This document shows, one piece after another, positions 1-8,515 of a DNA stretch of 64,000 nt; positions within the stretch are counted from its first letter, which is position 1, and each line of letters opens with the position of its first letter. A program made the translations under genes and the position numbers. The notes beneath the pieces were generated by a model that saw only the letters and a list, made by a program, of their open reading frames with translations, was not told the origin of the DNA and did not search any database. Origin of the DNA: Adiantum capillus-veneris (Eukaryota > Streptophyta > Polypodiopsida > Polypodiales > Pteridaceae); assembly GCA_014529385.2 (NCBI GenBank), contig CM043949.1, positions 143,417,858 to 143,481,857 of the forward strand. The letters run 5' to 3'.

Positions 1-418
1 GAAACAGTAATGTAATGAAAGGTAACATACCAACACAGAACCAGATAGAGCAATAAAGTAAACCATAAGTGATACAACAAGTTCAAGCAGTTCCAATTTG
101 GTACTGTAATAGTGGACAGACGTGCACCCAAGTTCAACAGTACCAAAAAGTACCAAATTTGGTACTGTAATAGTGGACAGAGAAGCACCCAAGTTCAACA
201 GTACCAAAATGTACCAAATGCACATATAGTGAGGACAACTGAAACAATAATGTAATGAAAGGTAACATACCAACATAGAACTAGATAGAGAGAACAGATA
301 AAGCTCAGGGCCAAAAAATCAAGTTGACTCAGTCACTAAAAAGCACATAGTGAGGAATACACTTGGTACTGTTGACTACCGGATTTGGTACTATTGACTA
401 CCGGATTCAGTTGTTCAA
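1..418. repeat. GGTACT-type subterminal tandem repeats
   Basis: Degenerate tandem repeats built on TTTGGTACTGT and its complement. A block containing GTGCACCCAAGTTCAACAG occurs at about 115-150 and again at 175-210, and a third copy lies at 2156-2183. A longer unit starting GAAACARTAATGTAATGAAA repeats at 1 and 241. The phrase ACCGGATTTGGTACT near 376-400 also occurs in the large array at 22-23.4 kb, so the two regions belong to one repeat family. The block sits immediately 3' of the transposase C-terminal half, as a subterminal array would. Confidence 0.75.
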
Positions 419-2155
419 TCAAGGCTTCTCATTGCCCTCAAGTAACATGGACGCACCTTCGTCGCTCTCATCATCATGATATGGCATGCTATTGTATATC
501 CTCTCATATACTTCAGTAGACAACTTGTATTGTAAAATTTGACCTAGGGATTCTGCAATAGGCTCCATCGGGAAACGTATGGCCCTAACAAGATGTGAGT
601 AGATCATTACTGGAGATGTGTGATCCAATAGCCGGTATGTATCAGATTTTCCTTCAACTTGGCCATAAAAAAATCCTTCAACAACCTTCCCTCCTCTAGC
701 AATTTTGTTATGCCACTTATCCTTTTGTGCTTTCACCATTTGGTACAACACTTCTATGCATTTGATAATGTAGAAGTCTTCGTTTGCCTCAGCTGCTTTT
801 ACTGCAAAATTATCCCCTATGGACAACATGCCACTTAACATTTCAAGGCATCCTTCATATAGTGGCAGGTTGGCCACTTGGCTCATCGGAATCGATGTTG
901 AATCTCCACCCTCCTCCTCGTCATTTGATTCTTCATCCCTAATTGTATCCCCTGACTCTGGCAATGGTTTGATGCAAACATATTTCCATTCTTCAATGTG
1001 CATTCTGTTCCTGCATCTTCTCCACAACCCACGCATACACGGATCACAAAAGCATGAAAGTGATCAAAAGCGTATGGCGGTGCGGTTGTCCTATGAATAG
1101 CCATCAACACAATGAAATGAGCGGGAGCCAACAATGCGCTCACAATCCCATTGTAGATTGCACTGCACTTCATTCACGCCAATAAGCCAAAAGACTCTTT
1201 GCGTATTACACCTCTGAGACTGTTCTCTTGGCTGAAAAGTTGCTTTCAAAAAGTTGACAACATCGGCTGCACACTTCATACGCCAGCCATCTGGTTTCAA
1301 TTCCTCATGTGCCAAAGTTCTCTTGATGACTGCCCCTACCCCATCATGTTCACCTTTTCCATGGCCGGATGAAGAGAAGTTATGTATCATGTGCAAGCCT
1401 GTCATTTGATAGTACCTGGCCACAAAATAGTAAGGTCTACGGGCCTTGAATTGTGAAGCAGCACCATCTGACCAAACCCAATGTTGTCGCAGAGAATGTC
1501 CTCGTTCTTTCAGCTACTTGTCATGCAGCAAGAAACAATGTTGTACAAACAATGTGTCATGCTGCTTGTCATCCGATATGTAGAAGTGTAGCGTCTTCTG
1601 TGTACCACCTGCTACATTTCTTAAATAAGTGATGTGCACAAGTATTGTGACTTGGGTAGACCACCAATGCATTGAATGAATTTAATTCTGAACTTTAAAG
1701 GAATAATTCTCCGCAAAGTCAATAATAGATACTACAACGTTGCTAAGAAAATTCTGCAAACAGTCCTTGAATTGTTGGGCTTGCCAGCGAAAGACAAAGT
1801 TGTGCCTGATGAAGCCTATCAGATGGGCTGAAAATAGGCTAAGAAAAGTCCCACTTTTCATCCGTTGCACAATCAAGTCCTTTCTCTTCTTCTCACTCCC
1901 ACCTTCGTGAACCTGTCCTGTTCCAACCTCCATGAAAACCTTCACAGACACCTCCTTGCTATCCTCTGCTATCTCATCGGGATAAAATGTCAACCTTCGT
2001 ACTCCACATTGTGAGCAGTCCCCCATCAAGCATTTCTTTGCATGGTATTCACAATTTGGAGGCTTTGGGCATATGATGGATTCCCACATAACGATGATGT
2101 GCCGACACACTGCTTGGTTTGCAAAACACGTTCCTCTCTTATCACCTCTGCGTGG
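419..2155 (-). pseudogene. C-terminal half of a DDE-like transposase (four nonsense codons)
   Basis: One reading frame runs from about 2155 to 419 on the minus strand. It is broken only by stops: TAA 1684-1682, TAG 1516-1514, TAG 1093-1091 and TGA 1066-1064, with no frameshift. Motifs in order are a Cys/His-rich segment (CPKPPNCEYHAKKCLMGDC), IDFAENYSFKVQN, a YISDDKQHDTLFVQHCF block, SDGAASQFK, GHGKGEHDGVGAVIKR and a C-rich SLSCFCDPC segment before an acidic tail. I recognise this arrangement as an uncharacterised transposase-like family common in early-diverging plants. The three acidic motifs look like a DDE catalytic core, which is inference. The N-terminus is missing here. Its natural complement, on the same strand, is at 23.4-24.4 kb. 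Confidence 0.7.
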
Positions 2156-2183
2156 ACAGACGTGCACCCAAGTTCAACAGTAC

Positions 2184-2216
2184 CATTAGGAAATTTCGGA
2201 GGTCATTTGGAGGGCC
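2184..2216. repeat. Left member of a perfect 33-bp inverted repeat
   Basis: This segment starts CATTAGGAAATTTCGG and ends TTTGGAGGGCC. It is an exact reverse complement of 21951-21983, 19.8 kb away. GGTACT-type repeats lie directly outside both copies, and sequence similarity stops abruptly inside both. It is most simply a terminal inverted repeat of a large DNA element. No matching target-site duplication is visible, so the polarity (inside versus outside) is not settled. Confidence 0.75.
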
Positions 2217-2538
2217 ATATGAAGAGAGAGAAAAATAGAGCGCGTCCAATGAGCAGGAGGGCTACGTTACGTAGGAAAGTACGTGGAAAGACTCAAAAAA
2301 TAGGAAAATAGCCTAAAAACTTTCACGAATCTAGGATTGTGGCATCGTAATTTCCTTGCTTTTACCGAGCTGTTAGGTGCTTGCCAGTGGTCCCACTGCT
2401 GATATTCTCTTATGGTCATTAACGTATTGGAGGGTGACCATTAAGATCGCACAAGATATTGGAATTCTAAAACACTTTCCCTCCATTAGAATGCTTTCAA
2501 AGTGAATCTCCCTCTACTAAAGCTTTTCTCTAAGAGCT
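2217..2538. other. Intergenic, putative 5' region of the 379-aa gene
   Basis: About 320 bases between the inverted repeat and the first ATG of the next gene. I see no coding potential, TATA box or repeat that I would defend. Confidence 0.3.
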
Positions 2539-3981
2539 ATGGCTTCCATGTCTTCTCGCCCAAGAAGCTCTAGGTGTTTACTGTCTCTCACACCAACAAC
2601 CAACAGCTGCACTTTGCCTAGAAGGCGAAGTAGTAGCATATCCTCAATTACAATATCAACTTCAATAAGTGCAGAGAACCAATGGGTTGGACAAAGGATA
2701 AACAAAGGTTCATGGGTCCTCATGCAACCAAGAAGACCCAAAAGGTCTAGTGGTATAAATGTTTACTGCTCAGCATGGAAGGCCAGAGTGTTGGATTTCA
2801 AAGTTGAAATTGGTAAAAGATCTGTAAAGGAAGTTCTTGTTCAGCATGTGTTTACCCATCCAGACGTGATAGCAAACGGTGGAAATGTATCAGATATACA
2901 TCAACCACGTTGCAATTGTAAGTACTCTTGACATCTGAACTTCATTTGATTTGTCATTTCACTTATTGATACTCTCATTATAACTTTTCTTATATATTTT
3001 GCAATGTTTATCCCTCTTCTTATGAGCAATGTCTCCATTCTTCACAGCTCAACTACATTAGATTTGTCATTTTTACTTATTGATACTCTTAGTTTAACTC
3101 TTCTTATATATATTGCAGATGTTTATCCCTCTTCTTATGAGCAATGGGAGCCTGTGGAGTGCATAATAGGCCTCTTCCTTGTTGTTCATGCCCACATTGG
3201 TTCTCTACAGTATTCAGGGAGGAGCAGCAAAAGCCTGGCTGATGAAGGAATATTTTTTTATGACCACTTCTACCAACTCAGCTTAGGGAATAAGAATGAC
3301 ATGTTGGTGAAACTGCCTCTACCAACCGATTGGAACACTGTGGACTGGCCAGTTCTCGAGGAAACAATGGTGGAGGCAATGCAAAGTAAGCTCTACAAGG
3401 ATATACAGAGGTCTCTACATAGCTCTATTCCCACCAAACTGGTTAGAATTGCAAAATTTTGTTTTGCTACACTCTTCATAGAGTTGTTTCATAGCTACAA
3501 TATTCGTGCTACAAAAACTATGTTCATGTGCAAGTCATTTTAGCAGTCATCCTGTGACAAACTTCTTGACAGAGGATGGTATGTAAAGGAAGAGATTGGC
3601 TTACGGTGCGAGGTCGCACTTGATACTCTAGTTGTCAAGTACATGATTGCAAGCCAATCACTGTTAGTCTCCTTTTGGTATATGCGATCACAAATGCTCA
3701 ATGGTAAGTACATTCCTATGGACCAGGTTTCTACAGGTTTGGAAGATAATCCTGCTGTGGATGTGGAAGTGATTGATAAAGAGCATGGCCTAATGTTGGT
3801 GGTTACAATAAGGGAGCTATGCAGTCTTCTGCAGTTGCGGCATGACATAATTGAAGAGTCAATGGACAGGGACCTATCAGATTTTTCCTTTTTCCTAGTT
3901 GGCAGTAAGGTGATGTGGCGAAGGGAGAAAGATATTTTGTGCAAAGAGTTGGATGGTAGGGTTGAAATAGTGTCAATGTAA
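2539..3981 (+). CDS. Hypothetical 379-aa protein, three exons
   Basis: The gene model is exon 1 2539-2917, intron 2918-3118 (GTAAGT...TTGCAG), exon 2 3119-3441, intron 3442-3543 (GTTAGA...TTTTAG) and exon 3 3544-3981. The exons sum to 1140 nt and join in frame without a stop, which supports the model. The N-terminus is Ser/Arg-rich (MASMSSRPRSSRC, possibly a transit peptide or disordered tail). The middle contains VYPSSYEQWEPVECIIG and PLPTDWNTVDWPVLEE, and the C-terminus is helical and charged. I recognise no domain. It lies just inside the 33-bp inverted repeat, divergent from the histone-like composite gene, so it may be element cargo. It is the only multi-exon ORF in the first 24 kb without a nonsense codon. 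The first intron is partly duplicated (2941-3146). Confidence 0.6.
2941..3146 (+). repeat. Tandem duplication of an intron end plus exon start
   Basis: Copies at 2941-3031 and 3055-3146 share GATTTGTCATTT, CTTATTGATACTCT, CTTCTTATATAT and TTTATCCCTCTTCTTATGAG. The copies differ at the acceptor: the downstream one has TTGCAGATG, while the upstream one has TTGCAATG and lacks the AG. Only the second can serve as acceptor for the gene above. Confidence 0.75.
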
Positions 3982-4102
3982 CAGAGATTCTTGTGAATCC
4001 AAGTGTATACGAATGACTTTCAATACATGAAGTTTTTTGAGCTCATTTGTCAATTGTGCCCTGTGAATATAAGTGTGCTTGAAATACATTTCTTTAGCAT
4101 GT

Positions 4103-4105
<3 letters not shown>

Positions 4106-4152
<47 letters not shown>
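4106..4152. repeat. (TC)n microsatellite
   Basis: Uninterrupted CT dinucleotide run between the 379-aa gene and the convergent end of the composite gene. The remaining DNA from 3982 to 4401 shows no further feature. Confidence 0.9.
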
Positions 4153-4155
<3 letters not shown>

Positions 4156-4401
4156 GTTAGACAAGACAAAGACATGATAGAAGAGTCATCTTAATTCATT
4201 AGAAAGTACAAACTCGTCCGTGAACAATGGATTGAGATACAATTTCTGTAAGTATGGAATCAGAATTTCTTCCAGGTAAAAATCAAAGGAATGCCCCTCG
4301 AAAGAAGGTGGTGAGATAGTTGTTCCCGGTGGATTTAGTTCTCCCTTTTCAGGAGTATCATCAATCAGTAGTGTATTAGTTGTATCAAAGGGTACACCGA
4401 T

Positions 4402-4755
4402 TTAGCTAAATGGTTTGTACAAAAGAGGTAAATGTGGTTTTTTAGGGTGGTAGTGGCCCTCGACGGTAACACATTTTCTTTGATCATACAAAAAGGAAAA
4501 ATCTGACGTGTGAGCGCCGCATACACCGCAAACTATTGTAACTAGTGGTGACAAGTTTTGCCTTTGCATTGAAGACCATATGGCAACTCTGAAGTGCGGA
4601 AGAAGAAACTGAATAAATTCCTTGGTTCCTGGACGAACCACGACTTGACAAGTTCCCATCCGAAATGTTTGCAAATCCTCAAAGGGTTCTGTGTCACCGA
4701 GAGGCACGTGCATCAGCAACAATCCATTGAGGTCCAAGATAATCAACCTCTGTAA
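4402..4755 (-). CDS. FCP1/NIF (HAD-type) phosphatase-like domain
   Basis: The exon begins RLIILDLNGLLL, matching HAD motif I with the nucleophilic Asp kept but the second Asp replaced by Asn (DLNG for DxDx). VVRPGTKEFIQFLLPHFRV and AIWSSM correspond to motif II, and YDQRKCVTVEGHYHPKKPHL corresponds to the DQxxC...KP region of plant FCP1-homology proteins. The frame stops at 4402 before motif III, so the domain is C-terminally short. FCP1 domains dephosphorylate the RNA polymerase II tail or SMAD-like substrates. Here activity is doubtful because the general-acid Asp is absent. A divergent HAD fold used only for binding is an alternative. Confidence 0.6.
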   Translation of the reverse strand, partial: LQRLIILDLNGLLLMHVPLGDTEPFEDLQTFRMGTCQVVVRPGTKEFIQFLLPHFRVAIWSSMQRQNLSPLVTIVCGVCGAHTSDFSFLYDQRKCVTVEGHYHPKKPHLPLLYKPFS

Positions 4756-4779
4756 AAGTTGACAAGTACATATAAGTAG

Positions 4780-5487
4780 TTAGAAGCTGAACATATTTTT
4801 CCATACTTGAATAGACATTACCGAAACAACCGTATCTACAGGTAGCAAGGGTCCATACTGGGTCTCTATAGTGTTGTTGTGGTTGTTGCTCTCCTCTGCT
4901 TTAGCTTCATCATTCACATCTTCATAGTCATCATTCACATCTTCATCAAGGGTCTCACCCATGGCTCTTTCTTCCTCATTCAAGGTTTCGTCCAAGGTAT
5001 TTTCCTCTGCCTCGGTTGACCGGCTTACATCATTCATCCTTGCCTCATCCATATCAGTTTGCTCATCCCTAGGCTTGCTTTCCTCATCCATATCCTTTTG
5101 CTCATCCATAGTCCTGCTTTACTCATGCAGAGTTTCATCCATAGGCTCTTTTGGCTCCTCCATTGGCTGACTTGGCTCTTTCATTGTCTCCTCCATAAGA
5201 CCCTCTGGTTGTACACTAGCACCTTCCATATGCTCATTTGACCTTTCCTCATCCTCGGCTCTTTCATCTTCAACTGATATGACCCCCTCGGCCTGTTGTG
5301 ATTCCACTGTATCAGATGCAGGGGTTTGTCGTGGTGGCACGTCATGTATTGTTATATCAATTGTGCGGTTGTCCAAGCCGCTATCTTCAGGTTCTCTGGG
5401 GCTCGACATAGTAAGCAGGTGTTGTATTAAACTTACCCGGTATCTTTGCAAATAATCATATGTGTAGTTTTTTAAAGCACTCTGCAA
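4780..5487 (-). CDS. Acidic low-complexity linker of the composite gene
   Basis: After SALKNYTYDYLQRYR (exon 4 start) the frame becomes Glu/Asp/Met-rich with repeated MEE, MDE and DEQ blocks, interrupted once by TAA at 5121-5119 and continuing in the same frame to near 4818. A GTAAGT directly after QRYR could be an alternative donor that would skip part of it. Acidic linkers of this kind are typical of histone chaperones, but composition alone does not prove function. Confidence 0.5.
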
Positions 5488-5562
5488 AATTGAAAGACCA
5501 CATGGTGAGAATTCTTGTATAAACTAAACCAAAACTGACTGAATGCATTGCCAAATGGTTAC

Positions 5563-6330
5563 CTTAGTCATGAAAGGTTTTAATGCAAAGTAGCTTTGCA
5601 GGACATATTCTGCATGGAGAAGACATCTCTAGCCGCAAGAATTTCCATCGGTTTGATTTGGGACAGGTACATCTTTGATTGGGGCCTTGTATAGTTCATA
5701 CCTTCCACATAGCTTGCCATAAGCAAGCAACAACCTCTTTATACAACTGCACAAAGCAGTATCAAGATGTTAGCTTGAGGCTTCAAATTTACATGGATAT
5801 CTATAAGAAACACTTTCTGATACATAACACTTACAGCCTAATTTCAGGGTGGGTTCCTTTTATTGAATTGAACACCCACACTGCTGGTTGGTCAACATTA
5901 AGGCATATGAGACTCCAGTGATGGTTGTTCTCATATGGAAAGATGATGACAGTTACTTCCAGCATAGCACAGTGGAGAAACCAACTCTCAAAGGTCCCAG
6001 ATGGACTGTTATTCTGTCTAATAATCACTGACATTTGTGGATCAAGAAGAAACACCTTCGTGTGGGTGTGCGGTGGGAGTTGACTTTTGATCAAGCTGCA
6101 GAGAGTATACCTGAGTTAGTAAACCTATTATCTGAGTTTTCAAAGTTAGCAAGATAGTACCACTTACTTAAGACAAGCATAGATAATTGTGTGTGAGCAA
6201 GATAATACCACTTACTTAAGACAAGCATAGATAATTGTGTCTGAGATTTGAGCATCTGGATTCAGCAATAAATTAATGTCCACTTTTTCCAGAGCTAGCT
6301 TTCTGGATCCATCTACAAATGGTATTCCTG
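5563..6330 (-). CDS. Ulp1/SENP-like C48 cysteine protease domain
   Basis: Three exons join to give a Ulp1-type domain. It starts INLLLNPDAQISDTIIYACL and continues LIKSQLPP...KVFLLDP. The catalytic His is in NNHHWSLICL (near 5920), and the third-member position reads WVFNSIK with Asn where Asp is usual. A helix follows (RLLLAYGKLCGRYELYK), then the oxyanion Gln and nucleophile Cys in PNQTDGNSCG (Cys codon 5637-5635). Ulp1 enzymes cleave SUMO, and related domains ride in many plant transposons. A TAG codon directly after SCG, followed in the same frame by RCLLHAEYVLQSYFAL, disables this copy unless it is read through. Confidence 0.75.
6148..6243 (-). repeat. 48-bp tandem duplication over a splice donor
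   Basis: Two nearly identical 48-bp units start at 6148 and 6196. Each holds CTTAA|GTAAGT on the minus strand, so the end of exon 1 and its donor are duplicated. Only the 6216 donor keeps the Ulp1 frame. Confidence 0.8.
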
Positions 6331-6621
6331 CAAGCAAACCATCCTTCATTGAAAGTAGAGTTTCTTGATTGCTTGCCTCTATGGACAGGGTCACATTGCA
6401 TTCTGTTTGCATCTGGGACTCCACTGCTACTTTTTCTTTTCCTTAAGCTCTGCTTCCCTCATGTCCTCTGTTTGTTGAGCAATAGTCTCTGCCATTTCCC
6501 TTGTATTCACATTATGTGTGACATCTACAACAGTGAGTTGTGGCAATAGCTTAGGGGGGTATAACAAAATTTCCCTCATTTTCTTATCCCTGCAGACATT
6601 GGGGACCAGTAGTTTGTCATA

Positions 6622-7041
6622 CCTCCACCTTATTCTTTTTAGTGTCTCACTATCTTTGTCCATTACAGTAACCCTGTGGGCATGGGCTGCTACAATGGTG
6701 ATGTCACTGAAGTACTCGAGTAGGAAGTCCTCTGCTGATTCTTGTAGAGCCATCAATGCCACCACCTTCCACCTTTTAGTGCCCCAGGTAGCTTCTTCAC
6801 ATATGGACCTCACCATCCTCTGAAAGGGCAGCTTTGGTATGCACAAATCTACACATTTTTGTGCATTTCTGATTTCTCTGAAAAGTCCCATGCAGCTCTG
6901 TAACTTCTTCACCCTTGGACCTTTCAAAATTTTATTTGGTTTTCCAGGTCTCTTCTTTGGGGTTGCAGATCTGCTACTTGCCTTAGCTGCTAATCCTGGT
7001 CCCTTGCCTGCATTCCTTGCAGTGGCTTTTGTTCTAGCCAT
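6622..7041 (-). CDS. CENH3-like histone H3 fold domain
   Basis: The first ~140 residues align with histone H3 from end to end. The tail begins MARTKATARN (H3 tail MARTKQTAR; the K9 position is Asn). The alpha-N region is LFREIRNAQK, then KLPFQRMVRSI, then ALMALQESAEDFLLEYFSD for helix 2, AAHAHRVTVMDKD for loop 2, and a helix 3 ending RIRWR. Loop 1 is one residue longer than canonical H3 and holds a Lys-Arg-Trp before helix 2, and helix 2 reads AEDFLLEYFSD. Both features resemble plant CENH3 more than replicative H3. The domain would wrap or replace H3 in a nucleosome. It continues into a further ~64 residues with no stop, unlike any free histone. A (TC)n tract lies just upstream at 7065-7104. 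The fold assignment is firm; the CENH3 subtype is inference. Confidence 0.8.
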
Positions 7042-7062
7042 TTCATTGTATAAAAGTAGAGG

Positions 7063-7106
<44 letters not shown>

Positions 7107-7153
7107 TTCTATATCTTAGCATATTTAAAGAGAGAGAGAGTGAGAGACTACCA

Positions 7154-7216
7154 TTACTAACGGCGCGCGTGGAGCATGTTTTGACCCCAAAATACACCTC
7201 CGTGCGCCGTTAGTAC
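7154..7216. mobile_element. 63-bp inverted-repeat element, copy a
   Basis: Ends TTACTAACGGCGCGC and GTGCGCCGTTAGTAC, inverted repeats of about 14 bp around a 33-bp core, placed between CT/GA tracts. See the three related copies at 7390, 13488 and 13580. Confidence 0.6.
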
Positions 7217-7229
7217 AAGGGTGCAGAAA

Positions 7230-7274
<45 letters not shown>

Positions 7275-7389
7275 CTGCCTTCCCCAATCTCTACACTTTC
7301 TTCCTCTCTCTATAGCACACCCACATACACAGACAAACACACACACACACTCGTGGATACACTCCATCTCTCTCACTCGTGGATGCACA

Positions 7390-7567
<178 letters not shown>

Positions 7568-7741
7568 CTCTGTGTGTGTGTGTGTTGTATTTGTGTGTGC
7601 ATGTGTGTGTGTTTGTGTGTTTGTGTGTGTGTGTCTCTGTGTGTGTGTATGTTATATTTGTGTCTCTGTGTGTTTGTGTGTATGTTATATTTGTCTCTGT
7701 GTGTGTGTGTGTGTCGGTATGTGTGTGTGTATGTTATATTT

Positions 7742-7778
<37 letters not shown>

Positions 7779-8035
7779 GTATTTGTGTGTGTTTGTGAGT
7801 GTATGTGTGTGTTGTGTGTTAAGACAGAACTAGATATGGAATATACTCTGACAGAAACAGAGAGAGAGAGATAGAGGGAAAGGTAGAGGGACATTTTAGA
7901 AGCAGAGGGAGAGAGAGATAGAGAGAGAGAGATAGAGAGAGAGAGAGGGTGAAACCTTCTAAGGACGCAGACCTGCGTTATGTCGAAGATGGGTCGAGTC
8001 AATCTTGCAGGTGCTTTCTGTCGGAGACGCAGACG

Positions 8036-8113
<78 letters not shown>

Positions 8114-8303
8114 ACTCTCTTTGACGCGGTGTGGTTTTTCTCTCTTATATCCTTTATAAGTGACGTACAAAAGTATACGGGCTCAATAATGACCGCACGT
8201 GCGACATCATGCAATTATATTCTATTTTTTAGTAACACGTGGGGCGCCGTCGTGTGTATCCGTTATAAGTGTGATTTTGAGAGAGAGAAAGAGAGAGAAC
8301 CAT

Positions 8304-8350
<47 letters not shown>

Positions 8351-8372
8351 GAGCCTCATTACTGCCAGAGAG

Positions 8373-8499
<127 letters not shown>

Positions 8500-8515
8500 A
8501 GGTCAAATATGACCT
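8500..8515 (-). other. LINE 3' hairpin, copy 1
   Basis: AGGTCA and TGACCT form a perfect 6-bp stem with a 4-nt loop. The ORF2 stop codon (TAG, 8516-8514) overlaps the stem start. Sister copies are at 24961, 50647, 51832, 57235, 58063 and 63103. Confidence 0.75.

Larger units (their letters stand above)
4402..7041 (-). pseudogene. Composite gene: CENH3-like histone fold + Ulp1 protease + acidic linker + FCP1-like domain
   Basis: The reading begins at ATG 7041 (MARTKATARN). Exon 1 is 7041-6216, exon 2 6095-5835, exon 3 5746-5563 and exon 4 runs from 5481 to about 4818. The last exon starts near 4755 and ends at 4402. Introns use GTAAGT/GTAACC/GTATGG donors and CTCTGCAG/TTTGTGCAG/TTTTGCAG/TTTTACAG acceptors. 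Exon phases join the Ulp1 domain across two introns. Domains in order are an H3/CENH3-like fold, a C48-type cysteine protease, an acidic low-complexity linker rich in MDE/EE and an FCP1/NIF phosphatase-like domain. Damage seen: a 1-nt slip in an A-run near 6430, TAG at 5631-5629 just after the catalytic Cys, and TAA at 5121-5119. Each part is separately recognisable. Whether all four are one polypeptide is inference from exon phase and order. Confidence 0.6.

Noticed and set aside
4402-7041. Interpretation as a plain host histone H3 gene next to an unrelated transposon
   Set aside because: The H3 frame continues past the fold into Ulp1 sequence through a single A-run slip, with consistent exon phases, and lacks the H3 C-terminus and K9. 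A host H3 would end shortly after helix 3.
7050-7060. TATAAAAG near 7050 as promoter of the histone-like gene
   Set aside because: It is on the plus strand, directed away from the minus-strand gene, and lies just 10 bp from the ATG.
8117-8278. Fifth 63-bp inverted-repeat element around GTAACACGTGGGGCGCCG
   Set aside because: It lacks the GTACTAA...TTAGTAC ends in inverted orientation, and similarity is limited to GGCGC.
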